Below, one piece after another: positions 23,201 through 29,708 of a stretch of 31,841 bases of DNA. Position numbers and translations under genes: made by a program. Under the pieces are notes generated by a model. That model was not told where the DNA came from. It worked only from the letters and a program-made list of their open reading frames with translations, and searched no databases. Positions within the stretch are counted from its first letter, which is position 1. Each line of letters begins with the position of its first letter. The stretch is from JACQLN01 sp049274895 (GTDB lineage: Bacteria > Patescibacteriota > Minisyncoccia > JACQLN01), in contig JBASTM010000017.1 of assembly GCA_049274895.1 (NCBI GenBank), positions 1-31,841 on the forward strand, read 5' to 3'.

Positions 23201-23603
23201 TTGAATCCTGCGCTAAAAATTCCTGCAGTTGCCGCACATCCTCGCCCCGCGAGCCCCTAAACAACGAACGGGTTAGATTTGGCGGCGGCACAAACTCCGA
23301 TTCGGTTCCCGTAACTTCAGATTCGTCTATATCCACCGGCGGGTAAGTGAAAGGAGGCAGAAATGTTGGAGGCGGGGTGCTGGCGGTCGGCGCCGTTGGC
23401 GTGGTCGCCGAAGTAGTCGGTGCCAGCGCCGGTGTGGTCACCTTTAAGCCAGAAACCTCTTTTTGTAGCGATCCGATTTGGCCCAGCAACAACTGAATCT
23501 GTTTTTGCAGTTCTTCCACACTGGTTTGGGAAGTCGTCTGGGCGTTAGCTGTAAGGACGAAGGCCAAACTTATTAATAAGGGTATAATTATTGTTTTCTT
23601 CAT
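20217..23603 (-). CDS. Giant exported peptidoglycan-binding, cysteine-rich repeat protein
   Basis: A 1128-residue secreted protein. A signal peptide (1-21, cleavage after NAQ or ANA) and a coiled coil (28-55) precede a Pro/Thr linker. A PG_binding_1 domain (110-182, SRGEDVRQLQEFLAQ and YYGLSTERAVRKWQ) follows. Then come Cys-pair modules (TCPAGEERYPV). Three calcium-loop-like motifs of type DGRDNDxDGxID recall thrombospondin type 3 or dockerin loops. Two copies of an LLGT-CHYM module and many C-x-G-x-Y-W-x-G-x-A-C-V modules between Thr/Ser-rich linkers complete it. Several dozen cysteines imply disulfides, linking it to the Trx/DsbB genes. It is probably wall-attached and surface-exposed. No SD or clear -10 was seen at the ATG. 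Confidence 0.88.
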   Translation of the reverse strand: MKKTIIIPLLISLAFVLTANAQTTSQTSVEELQKQIQLLLGQIGSLQKEVSGLKVTTPALAPTTSATTPTAPTASTPPPTFLPPFTYPPVDIDESEVTGTESEFVPPPNLTRSLFRGSRGEDVRQLQEFLAQDSTIYPEGIATGYYGLSTERAVRKWQTKNGVPAVGVVGRQTIAKFKELYQGQKPPKPITDPVVCAVYSPITCPAGEERYPVSDPSSYSSCPIYACRPAGTKPPICPALPTVDACPAGEERIVTYKSEQCGIYYACKPRETTRADNTIAVLKKVSSIQTDNRYTINIYDPEGVQKFAVYNAKGSEVYLGYPACRKELSSPVFNADSAGFPLKLSLSDCASGQFSTTLETPVIVKQIEEGLTFPYKFSNGKIVYSSEEARSYCYTNGPGSSTGVAGECETKFGVVYTTRITTTTANRAIYSTDSFASCMARYGFAAEAKQIKTWAQSSEPIPWAALSNTAQTATQKCESEYYGQQTVEAGPTLCADGRDNDNDGYIDSADPSCNYTTTTTGGQKEQNWNSLGLKSWIRNDADTARIDQLKAACASVKPNSNVWTPNAGLATSADFGMPDSSKCSRAAVCTSSQIFDGAACVVYTQTTTGSTACSDGRDNDADGLIDYPADTGCYSKEDTTEDVPSTSTGCSSSLKALLGTECHYMYSGTDGKAVYCDGPMTKSAQEGATVATAGCSTTTSTTAIACSDGRDNDADGLIDYPNDTGCYGPADTDETPGTTTTTGTTCDSALTTLLGTGCHYMHNDSTGNQIYCDGNMTKSAKRGDTATTAGCTSSSSTSSGGGTYAGDANSCPGFAYSRWDQQNKRYCQLNNETKCDYNYPSYLTNGANYTATNCPTYTSGSDQSTWCSPLGSGWSVYGSYCLNSSRTQYTSVSSPSLSSVQSCTGADSPVTGCTPPSGSTTTTTTTSTGSCSQYGDGWHVMGDNNCYNSGMTEYRTANGTLYACSSTPASGCSSFSSTSSSTTCSSGQYWNGTACVSSTTSCGSNPSTCTTESQCTAVNFFWYNSSCHSTSSSTSCPSGQYWSGSACVSSTTTTTSTTTSSCPSGYHSMGSYCMSDSNSTQCQPTGGGAVYTCSSTPTASVYDVTLHTTAQIRTVLRSLQSSLSGLRR

Positions 23604-23629
23604 AATTTGTTGCTTATTTATTAAAACAA

Positions 23630-23656
23630 GATGTTGAACATCCGATGTTCAACATC
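23630..23656. repeat. Palindromic element, intergenic copy 2
   Basis: Half-site GATGTTGAACATC, a single C, then the inverse complement. The inner 25 nt equal those inside rpe (2699-2723). It lies between two minus-strand surface-protein genes. Confidence 0.85.
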
Positions 23657-23663
23657 TGGCGTT

Positions 23664-24791
23664 TTATTTAGAAGGAAATGTTTGCTGTCCCTGATTATCA
23701 TTGGCCTCTTGAAGTTTCCGGCCTATCAGTTCGCCTAAACTTTGAACTCGCGTGGATGATTCCCGGCGGTTATAGCCCCGGCGCGATTGGGCTTGAACCA
23801 GCTGGCTGATCAACCTTTGCAAATCGTCGGCGTATTCGTCCATAGTTTCACGGGCATCGCGGTATTCACCGGCGTTGAAAGTGTCTATGACTTCTTGCAA
23901 AACTCCATCCACCTCGGCCCGCACGGCCGTATCTTTGACCCGTTTGGCCATGTTCTTAATGTCGCGGATTCTAAAAATCACACCCTCAATTTCGCCCGGC
24001 TGGCCGCCTTCATGGAAAAACCGCATTTCCTCTTGAGCTTCTTGATAGTTGCCGGCGTTATATAAATTTTGCACTGCGTCGGCGGCTTGTTTCATTTCGG
24101 CCAAGGTCTGCTGGGTTCGGGCTATGTCTAGGCCGATATTTTGAATAGACTTAGTTTTAAGCACTTTTTCCAAGCGCTTTATGGATTGGGTAATTTGTTT
24201 TATTTCTTTAGGAATTTGCAAGCGAGCCCGCACGGCGTTGATCTTTTCCCAATACTGGTTGTCGTGAAACTCTCTCACCGCGTCGTTGGCATCGGCCAGA
24301 TTTGAAGAGTTGGAGGCAATGGAATAGAGCTTATCTACCTCGGCCAGCACATTGTTAAGCTCATCCAGATCCGCCTGGCTGGCTTGTTTTCTGATTTCAC
24401 GAAGTGTGCGCTTGATTTCACCCCGGAACTGATTCATATTCCGCAGGCCATCTTGGATGTGGCGCGGGTCATAAAATTCTTGAGGTTGTTCTCCCTCGTC
24501 AGTTATAAAACCACCCTTGCCTCCTTCATTATTATTAGGCGGGACAGGCATAGGGGGTGTCTGTTCCATCGGTGCCGGTGGTGGGGGAGGCGGTGGAGCC
24601 CCGACGTTAGAAGTCGGGGTTGTAGCTGGATGCGATTCAACTGTGGTCACAGCCGACTGTGACGATTCTTGGGCCAAGTGGCTGATACTGGCCAGATAGA
24701 ATTCGCCTTGGGTGATTTGGTTGACGCCTTCCAGCGCCAAAACCGACGCGCCAATAACGGCCACGCCAGTGAGCAATGATAATAAATTCAT
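23664..24791 (-). CDS. Membrane-anchored proline-rich helical protein
   Basis: A 375-residue protein with an N-terminal hydrophobic segment (about 3-20), probably an uncleaved anchor or signal. A disordered stretch (50-110) contains a run of seven prolines. A helical, charged domain of about 250 residues follows, with internally similar helices (TFNAGEYRDARETMDEYADD and NLYNAGNYQEAQEEM). The C-terminal tail is polar. I recognise no named domain; the helical part resembles extracellular stalk-like helical repeats. It lies first in a run of minus-strand surface-protein genes (24791 to 16423), which suggests a role at the cell envelope. Confidence 0.82.
   Translation of the reverse strand: MNLLSLLTGVAVIGASVLALEGVNQITQGEFYLASISHLAQESSQSAVTTVESHPATTPTSNVGAPPPPPPPAPMEQTPPMPVPPNNNEGGKGGFITDEGEQPQEFYDPRHIQDGLRNMNQFRGEIKRTLREIRKQASQADLDELNNVLAEVDKLYSIASNSSNLADANDAVREFHDNQYWEKINAVRARLQIPKEIKQITQSIKRLEKVLKTKSIQNIGLDIARTQQTLAEMKQAADAVQNLYNAGNYQEAQEEMRFFHEGGQPGEIEGVIFRIRDIKNMAKRVKDTAVRAEVDGVLQEVIDTFNAGEYRDARETMDEYADDLQRLISQLVQAQSRRGYNRRESSTRVQSLGELIGRKLQEANDNQGQQTFPSK
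24599..24619. repeat. GC-rich hairpin in coding sequence, copy 2
   Basis: CCCCGAC-GTTAGAA-GTCGGGG lies within the disordered TPTSNVGAPPP segment of the anchored protein. It is similar to 7519-7538. Confidence 0.5.
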
Positions 24792-24798
24792 ATGAAAA

Positions 24799-24818
24799 AT
24801 ATTAACTAGTAAATTATA
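24799..24818 (-). promoter_or_regulatory. Two possible -10 boxes of the 23664-24791 gene
   Basis: On the minus strand TATAAT (24818-24813) lies 21 nt before the ATG and TAATAT (24804-24799) lies 7 nt before it. The nearer one would give a leaderless mRNA. No good -35 was seen for either. Confidence 0.4.
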
Positions 24819-24921
24819 TCTAGTGATTGAGAACGACTTTGTTTACTTAATTTTAACATAGATTTTCGGGTTAATAATGTGTCAAGCAGTAGGTTGTGGA
24901 AAAGTATTTTGCTTGGGGGAT

Positions 24922-24929
24922 GGTATAAT
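24922..24929 (+). promoter_or_regulatory. -10 promoter of the 24971 gene
   Basis: The sequence is TGGTATAAT (24921-24929), an extended -10 of the form TG-n-TATAAT. It gives a leader of about 35 nt that contains no SD. Confidence 0.5.
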
Positions 24930-24970
24930 AAATGTGTCAAAAAGGTATTAGTCTTTAATCCTAAAATAAA

Positions 24971-25738
24971 ATGAGAAAAATAATTTTATTGGCGGTGTTT
25001 TTTGTTTTCGCGCTGGTCGCGTCAAACACACTGGCGCAGGAGGGAACAGTTCCGTCGCCTGCCGATACAACCACGACCATGACCAGTCCCTCGACTTCAG
25101 TCGGTACGAGTCCAACAACTCCCTCGGCAGGGTCAACTGTGGCTCCGGGTCAGGTCGGTGGCAATGTGGGTGACGAGGTTTCTCGTCTGCAAAGAGAAAT
25201 GGAAGAAAAAATTCGAGCTATTCGGTCGGAATATCAAATTAAAATAACGGAGGCCAGAAAAGCGGTGCAAGCATCCAGGCAAAGCGCCAGGCAGAACATA
25301 AAACAGAATGTTAAGCAGAATGTTAAGCAGCAACGCCAGCAGATTCAGCAAGGTATCAGACAGAATATACAACAAGGCGTGGAGCAGAAAGTTAGGCAGA
25401 ACGTGCGTGAGAACGTGAGGCAGAATATAGAAGGCCTGCTGCAACAGGGTGGAACTAGCGGTGGATTTCAAGGGCAACAGCAGGGCTTTCAGGGTACACA
25501 ACAGCAAAATCCAATAGGTACCACACAGGAACAGTTTGGCCCATCAACTCCGTTCGGGGCAAGCCCTCCGCCTTCAGGTCAGAGTGGCGGCTTGCCGGGA
25601 CCCGGTCCCAGCAGTGGTTCTTCGCCGAGTTCCGGTTCGGATGGCGGTGGTAGTCCCTCGTCGGGCTCGGGACCTTCGGCGCCAGCCCCATTCAGCTCCA
25701 GCGTTTTGCAGAAGTTTTTGCCGAGCTATAGCTGGTAG
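24971..25738 (+). CDS. Secreted Gln/Pro/Ser-rich protein with RQNV tetrapeptide repeats
   Basis: A 255-residue protein with a clear signal peptide (ILLAVFFVFALVASNTLAQ, cleavage after LAQ or TLA). A Thr/Ser/Pro linker follows, then a helical stretch (about 65-155). There the four-residue unit [RK]QN[IV] recurs about eight times among Gln-rich variants. The tail is Gly/Pro/Ser-rich and ends in a short hydrophobic motif (SSVLQKFLPSYSW). The design echoes the end of the 14501-16306 protein (Gln-rich segment, Gly/Ser/Pro spacer, hydrophobic last residues). It is divergent from the 23664-24791 gene. A surface or matrix role is inferred only from composition. Confidence 0.82.
   Translation: MRKIILLAVFFVFALVASNTLAQEGTVPSPADTTTTMTSPSTSVGTSPTTPSAGSTVAPGQVGGNVGDEVSRLQREMEEKIRAIRSEYQIKITEARKAVQASRQSARQNIKQNVKQNVKQQRQQIQQGIRQNIQQGVEQKVRQNVRENVRQNIEGLLQQGGTSGGFQGQQQGFQGTQQQNPIGTTQEQFGPSTPFGASPPPSGQSGGLPGPGPSSGSSPSSGSDGGGSPSSGSGPSAPAPFSSSVLQKFLPSYSW
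25088..25104 (+). repeat. Hairpin element in coding sequence, copy 3 (degenerate)
   Basis: CCCTCGACTTCAGTCGG, with CGACT/AGTCG arms, sits in the Thr/Ser linker of the secreted protein. It partly matches the reverse of the elements at 7519 and 24599. Confidence 0.3.
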
Positions 25739-25763
25739 AAAAATCTGGTTTGTTGTTTCAGTC

Positions 25764-25786
25764 TGGCCTAAGCTTAGCTTAGGCCA
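25764..25786 (+). terminator. Hairpin after the secreted Gln-rich gene
   Basis: TGGCCTAAGCT (25764-25774) and AGCTTAGGCCA (25776-25786) form an 11-bp stem with one loop base. The T-run is weak, and the next -35 box begins 2 nt later. Confidence 0.6.
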
Positions 25787-25787
25787 T

Positions 25788-25846
25788 TTGACTATAAACA
25801 AAATGAATTGTTAAACTTAATCCATTCTAAATACGGACAGATCTTT
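25788..25846 (+). promoter_or_regulatory. Sigma-factor gene promoter with conserved leader box, copy 1
   Basis: TTGACT (25788-25793), an 18-nt spacer and TAAACT (25812-25817), then the box ACGGACAGATCTTT (25833-25846) in the presumed leader. The hexamers, spacer length and leader box recur at 26899-26956, upstream of the HD-GYP-like gene. The conserved box could be a protein-binding site or an RNA element. Confidence 0.7.
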
Positions 25847-25882
25847 AAATAAGCGGCGGTTCACCTCAACCAGAGAGAGGGG

Positions 25883-26752
25883 GTGGTTTCGTTGGCACAG
25901 ACGCGGTTGGAAAAAGAAGACGCTCTAACTCAATACCTCAAAGAAATCACTAGCTCCAAACCGCTCCCACGCGAGCGGGAAGCCGAGTTGGCGAAGCGGA
26001 TTCAGGCGGGTGACGAAGTGGCGCGCCAAGAACTCGCCGAGGCGAATTTGCTGTTTGTGGTGAGTGTGGCCAAGCAGTTTCAAAACCGCGGCCTGACGCT
26101 GGCCGAACTCATCAGCGCCGGCAACCTAGGGCTCATGACCGCGGTGGACCGGTTTGACGGCCAGCTGGGGAATAAGTTTATCACCTACGCGGTGTGGTGG
26201 ATTCGGCAGGCCATAATGAAGGCACTGGCCGAAGATGGCCGCATGGTGAGATTGCCGTTGAGTCAGTTGAAATTGGTTGGAAAGATTGTACGCGCGGCCA
26301 GGAAGCTGGAGCAGGAAAGCGGCGAAGTTCCGAGTCTGGAAGAGATTGCAGCCGAGCTGGAACTTATAGTTGAGGAAGTCCAGAAGGTTATGTCAAACAG
26401 ACAGTCTATTTATTCGCTAAATAATCCTGTCTGGGAAGAAAAAGATAGTATGACATTTCTGGACACAATGCGAGATGAGTCAACTCCGCCGGCGGATGAC
26501 CGCGCTTTGTACCAAGACAACTATGAGGCCTTGGAGCGTCTGGTTGACGCGCTAGATAAACGTGAACGGAAAATAGTGAGAGCGTACTATGGGCTCAACA
26601 CTGGAAGCTTTATGAATCTTGAGGAAATCGGCGATGAAATGAATCTTACCCGCGAGCGCGTTCGCCAGTTGAAGGAACGCGCCTTACGCAAGCTTCATGA
26701 TCCGGCTTTCATAGCCCGCGTCTTTAAGCCCGAGGAATCAGTCGTAAGATAG
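25883..26752 (+). CDS. RNA polymerase sigma-70 family factor (RpoD/SigA type, short)
   Basis: A promoter-recognition subunit of RNA polymerase, 289 residues. It contains region 1.2 (DALTQYLKEITSS), region 2 (NLLFVVSVAKQFQNRGLTLA, then ELISAGNLGLMTAVDRF and YAVWWIRQAI) and region 3 (ARKLEQESGEVPSLEEIAAE). Region 4 has a helix-turn-helix (NLEEIGDEMNLTRERVRQLK). It lacks the long N-terminal region 1.1, so it is a compact group 1 or group 2 factor. The start is uncertain: GTG 25883 has GAGAGAGG very close upstream, and TTG 25892 is an alternative. Its promoter and leader box match those of the next gene, suggesting shared control. Confidence 0.93.
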   Translation: MVSLAQTRLEKEDALTQYLKEITSSKPLPREREAELAKRIQAGDEVARQELAEANLLFVVSVAKQFQNRGLTLAELISAGNLGLMTAVDRFDGQLGNKFITYAVWWIRQAIMKALAEDGRMVRLPLSQLKLVGKIVRAARKLEQESGEVPSLEEIAAELELIVEEVQKVMSNRQSIYSLNNPVWEEKDSMTFLDTMRDESTPPADDRALYQDNYEALERLVDALDKRERKIVRAYYGLNTGSFMNLEEIGDEMNLTRERVRQLKERALRKLHDPAFIARVFKPEESVVR

Positions 26753-26755
26753 TAT

Positions 26756-26786
26756 CCCCTCTGACCTATGTCGGAGGGGCTTTTTT
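26756..26786 (+). terminator. Terminator of the sigma-factor gene
   Basis: CCCCTCTGAC (26756-26765) pairs with GTCGGAGGGG (26770-26779), then C and six T residues. Confidence 0.85.
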
Positions 26787-26836
26787 ACCGAAAACAGAAA
26801 ACCGAATATACGACCCATCCGACAAGGCCCAGGGTC

Positions 26837-26858
26837 GTCCTGAGCCGGGTCGAAGGAC
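26837..26858 (+). repeat. Dispersed repeat, intergenic copy C
   Basis: GTCCTGAGCCGGGTCGAAGG followed by AC, with TCGTCCT/AGGACGA as outer arms (26835-26860). It is similar to the coding copies at 19885 and 20040. Confidence 0.5.
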
Positions 26859-26898
26859 GAATCTTGTTTTCGGATACGAATTTATTTTATCGAACCTG

Positions 26899-26956
26899 TT
26901 GACTATCGATAAAATTAGTTGTTAAACTCAACACACACCAGCACGGACAGATCTTT
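26899..26956 (+). promoter_or_regulatory. HD-GYP-like gene promoter with conserved leader box, copy 2
   Basis: TTGACT (26899-26904), an 18-nt spacer and TAAACT (26923-26928), then ACGGACAGATCTTT (26943-26956). AAAGGAGG follows at 26961-26968, then the ATG at 26974. The match to copy 1 covers both hexamers, the spacer length, the TTGTTAAACT block and the 14-nt box. Confidence 0.7.
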
Positions 26957-26973
26957 CACAAAAGGAGGGAAAT

Positions 26974-28668
26974 ATGGAATTTAAGGAAAGCATAGCTGTG
27001 ACCATAGCTGAAGGTGAATCCGGTGTTATTATCACGGCCGGCCGAGCCACTTTAAGACAGGTATCAATGGGTCTAAAAGAAGGCAGTGGTGAAATTAGAA
27101 CCGCGCGGCCGGTGCTATTGCCCGGTGGCCACAGCGACGCGGTTTGGATTCAAAAGCATGTTGTGGTGGACGCGGCCAAAATTGAACAACTCACCAAAAT
27201 TGGCATCAGCGAGCTAGACGTAATTTTGATGCATCCGGATGAGTTCAGACCTGTTGACGCCGACGCGGCGGTGCGTCAACTGGATCGCAAGCGGGAACTG
27301 GAACAGCAAACCGCCGAAGCCATGGCTATGACCATCCACCAATGCGCCGTAAAAATTTGCGAGCGGTGCTTGGTTTTGTTTTATAGCTTGGAAGGGCGGG
27401 ACATAACCAATATTCCTTTGATCAGACAGCAGGCCGATTCCAAAATAGTCAGGGCAGTGGCTTCTTTGGGCGAGGCCATGCGCGAGCTTCAACCGCCAGT
27501 CATACAAGCCATTAATGATCTTTTGAACGGCGAAGGCCGAGTGCTGGCGGCGCTCCAAGGCATCCATCCGGCCAGACAAGCCGAAGCCAGAGAGGCCTTG
27601 GATTTGGCCATTGCCAGTGTCCGCGTGGCTTACTGGTTCAAGAAGATTGTGGAGCGCGGTACTTTATTAGATTGGGGCTATGAGGATATCGCGCCTTTTG
27701 AAGCCGCCGATTTGGAAGTATTTTTTCTGGCCGGGCTTTTGAAAGACAGCGGCGCTTGGGCCGGGCAAGGCCAGGAGAAACACGAAATCAGAAGTGTCCA
27801 CGTGATCAAACTGTTGCGCGCTCATGGTTGCAATCTGCCCGATACTTTGGAAGAGCTGGTGTTGCGCCATGGCTCTTACGACTGGAAAGGCCAGTATGTG
27901 TATCAATCGGAGCTGGTTATGGCAACCGGTTTGGCTGACAGCCGGGAAGGAGAAGTAAGCATAGTTTCTTTTTTGCAGCGGGATCGCAAGGATGAGGAAC
28001 TTTCTATTCAAGAAGAGTTAAAACCGTTTGCCAGAATGATAGGCGAGTCATCGATACTTCGAGGTCTGCCAGCTGTCACGACGCAGATTTTTGTGCGTCA
28101 ACTGCCGAACAAGTTTACAGCCGGAGTGCTGATACTGGCGCTCACGGAAAAATTCAAATCACAAACTGAAGCCGGCCAGACCGAAATTACCGCTCTCGCG
28201 GAACTGGTTTTGGGCTTGGCGGTAAGCCCCGGCTACAACTTAGTACTCCATAAAAAAGGCAACTTGCCGATGATGGCTTATGTGCTGGCCGCCATCGCCA
28301 ACGCTTTCAACGTTCTGCCGGTGGGCGCTTTGGTGGAGTTTAAGGATGAAAATGTTCACGGCCGATCGGTCAAAGAAATGCTCAAGCTGGATGGCGGCTT
28401 GGCTGTGGTCGTTTACGCCAAGGACGCCAGCGACCCATACTCTCCGTATCTGTTATTGATTGCTGCCAAATCCGGCATGTTATTAAGGTCTAAGGATCGG
28501 AAGATTATTCCCTTGGGCAGTCAGCTTTATGAAAAGATATATCGCGGCGAGAGAAGGTTAGTTGTAGGCATTGTCAGCCGCGATATATTTTTGCAGTTCT
28601 TTTCGCAAAATGTAGAAGATGTTCCCAGATACCGGGAAGGGTTAAGAAGGAAAGAAAAGGTGAATTAA
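26974..28668 (+). CDS. HD-GYP-like protein with degenerate metal site
   Basis: A 564-residue cytosolic protein. The N-terminal 95 residues resemble the all-beta and helix lead-in of HD-GYP proteins (VVVDAAKIEQLTKIGISELDVI). Residues 210-330 look like an HD fold: FFLAGLLKDSG in place of LLHDIG, then KHEIRSVHVIKLLRAHG, VLRHGSYDWKG in place of HHE-DG-GYP, and LVMATGLADS. The first His is Lys257 and the HHE motif is RHG, so phosphodiesterase activity is doubtful. A sensory or scaffold role is more likely. The last 150 residues are unassigned. A strong SD supports ATG 26974. The promoter and leader are shared with the sigma-factor gene. Confidence is high for the gene and moderate for the fold. 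Confidence 0.8.
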   Translation: MEFKESIAVTIAEGESGVIITAGRATLRQVSMGLKEGSGEIRTARPVLLPGGHSDAVWIQKHVVVDAAKIEQLTKIGISELDVILMHPDEFRPVDADAAVRQLDRKRELEQQTAEAMAMTIHQCAVKICERCLVLFYSLEGRDITNIPLIRQQADSKIVRAVASLGEAMRELQPPVIQAINDLLNGEGRVLAALQGIHPARQAEAREALDLAIASVRVAYWFKKIVERGTLLDWGYEDIAPFEAADLEVFFLAGLLKDSGAWAGQGQEKHEIRSVHVIKLLRAHGCNLPDTLEELVLRHGSYDWKGQYVYQSELVMATGLADSREGEVSIVSFLQRDRKDEELSIQEELKPFARMIGESSILRGLPAVTTQIFVRQLPNKFTAGVLILALTEKFKSQTEAGQTEITALAELVLGLAVSPGYNLVLHKKGNLPMMAYVLAAIANAFNVLPVGALVEFKDENVHGRSVKEMLKLDGGLAVVVYAKDASDPYSPYLLLIAAKSGMLLRSKDRKIIPLGSQLYEKIYRGERRLVVGIVSRDIFLQFFSQNVEDVPRYREGLRRKEKVN

Positions 28669-28672
28669 GAAA

Positions 28673-28704
28673 TAGCACGAGAATACGATCGTATTCTCGT
28701 GCTA
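28673..28704. repeat. 32-nt perfect palindrome
   Basis: Half-site TAGCACGAGAATACGA (28673-28688) is followed by its exact inverse complement. It lies between the stop of the HD-GYP-like gene and the shared terminator. It is followed by A residues, not T, on the plus strand. Confidence 0.8.
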
Positions 28705-28713
28705 AAAAAAGAA

Positions 28714-28740
28714 GCCCCTCTGACGTTACGCCAGAGGGGC
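28714..28740 (-). terminator. Terminator between convergent genes
   Basis: GCCCCTCTG (28714-28722) and CAGAGGGGC (28732-28740). On the minus strand a T-rich run (28713-28704) follows, serving the 28777-29037 gene. On the plus strand there are only three T residues. Confidence 0.8.
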
Positions 28741-28776
28741 TTTGCACTACTCACTCGACTTCGTCGACGTTGCGGT

Positions 28777-29037
28777 CTAGAAGCAGACCGCGAGGTCGGC
28801 GTCCGCCGCCAGCTGGCGGGCCTTGCCGATGGGGACGAAGGGATCGCTGTCGATCCGGGTCGCCCGGGTGTCCAGCGTGGATGCCACCGTGATCAGAGGG
28901 GAGTGCTGCTCCTTGAGCGCGTCTTTCTGGACGCGCCAGAGGCGACCCTGCTGGTCGACGTAGGCGCCCGGCTCGCTGATCTCGTTGAACTGGATCAGGG
29001 ACAGCGTCGGCTGCGACTGGCGGCTGAACTGTTCCAT
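28777..29037 (-). CDS. Small hypothetical protein, GC-rich codons
   Basis: An 86-residue protein I do not recognise. ATG 29037 follows AAGGAGG on the minus strand at normal spacing, and a strong terminator lies downstream. It has no membrane segment and one Cys near the C terminus. A GAYVDQQGRLWRVQKDALKE segment suggests a small beta-hairpin fold. Codons end in C or G far more than in the neighbouring metabolic genes, as in the 1158 and 11979 genes. It lies downstream of dsbB but is separated from it by a terminator-like hairpin, so it is probably independent. Real gene, unknown role. Confidence 0.7.
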   Translation of the reverse strand: MEQFSRQSQPTLSLIQFNEISEPGAYVDQQGRLWRVQKDALKEQHSPLITVASTLDTRATRIDSDPFVPIGKARQLAADADLAVCF

Positions 29038-29132
29038 ATCTTTTCCTCCTTAAGGAAAGGTATGGGTGGAAAGAACTGCCCTAAAACTTAGGTTTTTGGC
29101 CGATTTGGCCTTATACCTTGGTTCTGGGCTTC

Positions 29133-29160
29133 AAAAAAACACCGGGTGCCATCTGGCACC
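29133..29160 (-). terminator. Terminator-like hairpin after dsbB
   Basis: On the minus strand GGTGCC-AGAT-GGCACC (29160-29145) is followed within 5 nt by seven T residues (29139-29133). Confidence 0.6.
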
Positions 29161-29174
29161 TCAGCTGGGGTAGT

Positions 29175-29708
29175 CTAACTTATGGTCAAAGTCTTGTCAA
29201 CTATTTTTTCTTTACCCGTAATAAGAAGCAATATCAGAACAAACGCTGTAAAAGACATTAAAGGCAGAGTGATGTAGCCGAAGTTCATTACGAAACGTTG
29301 GGAACAACTAACCGAATAGCCCACCGCCTCGCAGACCAGCGAGGGCAACCAACCTAATTGCAGCAAATAGTGATAACCAGCGATAATAGCGCCAATCACG
29401 GATAGAAATTTGATATATGGCACAACCGAGAAATCTTTTTTGATCAAAGCCAGACCTAAAATGAAAACTTGAGGGTATAGGAAGATTCTTTGATACCAGC
29501 ACAGTTCGCAGGGTTGGTAGCCGGCTATTTTTGAATAAAACAAACTGCCCAGCATGGCCGATAAAGCGATTATGAAAGAAAAAAGCAAAGACCTGTTTTT
29601 GATAAAGCTTAAATCTTTTTTGGCTAAACGGCTGATTATTAAAATTATAATTCCAAGCTGTCCTAAAACAGTCAAAGCCGAAAGTATGTTGTTGGCGGTG
29701 GCGATCAT
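29175..29708 (-). CDS. DsbB/BdbC-family disulfide bond formation protein
   Basis: A 177-residue membrane protein with four or five hydrophobic helices. It reoxidises a thioredoxin-like partner and passes electrons to quinone or another acceptor. The two cysteine pairs of the family are visible: C67-x2-C70 (QPCELCWYQR) and C126 with C135 (VCEAVGYSVSC). Helices span about 7-26, 40-58, 72-90, 99-118 and 143-167. Its start overlaps the stop of the thioredoxin-like gene by 4 nt, a coupled operon. The cysteine-rich exported proteins at 14501 and 20217 are obvious clients. A more precise member assignment (DsbB versus BdbC) is not possible by eye. Confidence 0.92.
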   Translation of the reverse strand: MIATANNILSALTVLGQLGIIILIISRLAKKDLSFIKNRSLLFSFIIALSAMLGSLFYSKIAGYQPCELCWYQRIFLYPQVFILGLALIKKDFSVVPYIKFLSVIGAIIAGYHYLLQLGWLPSLVCEAVGYSVSCSQRFVMNFGYITLPLMSFTAFVLILLLITGKEKIVDKTLTIS

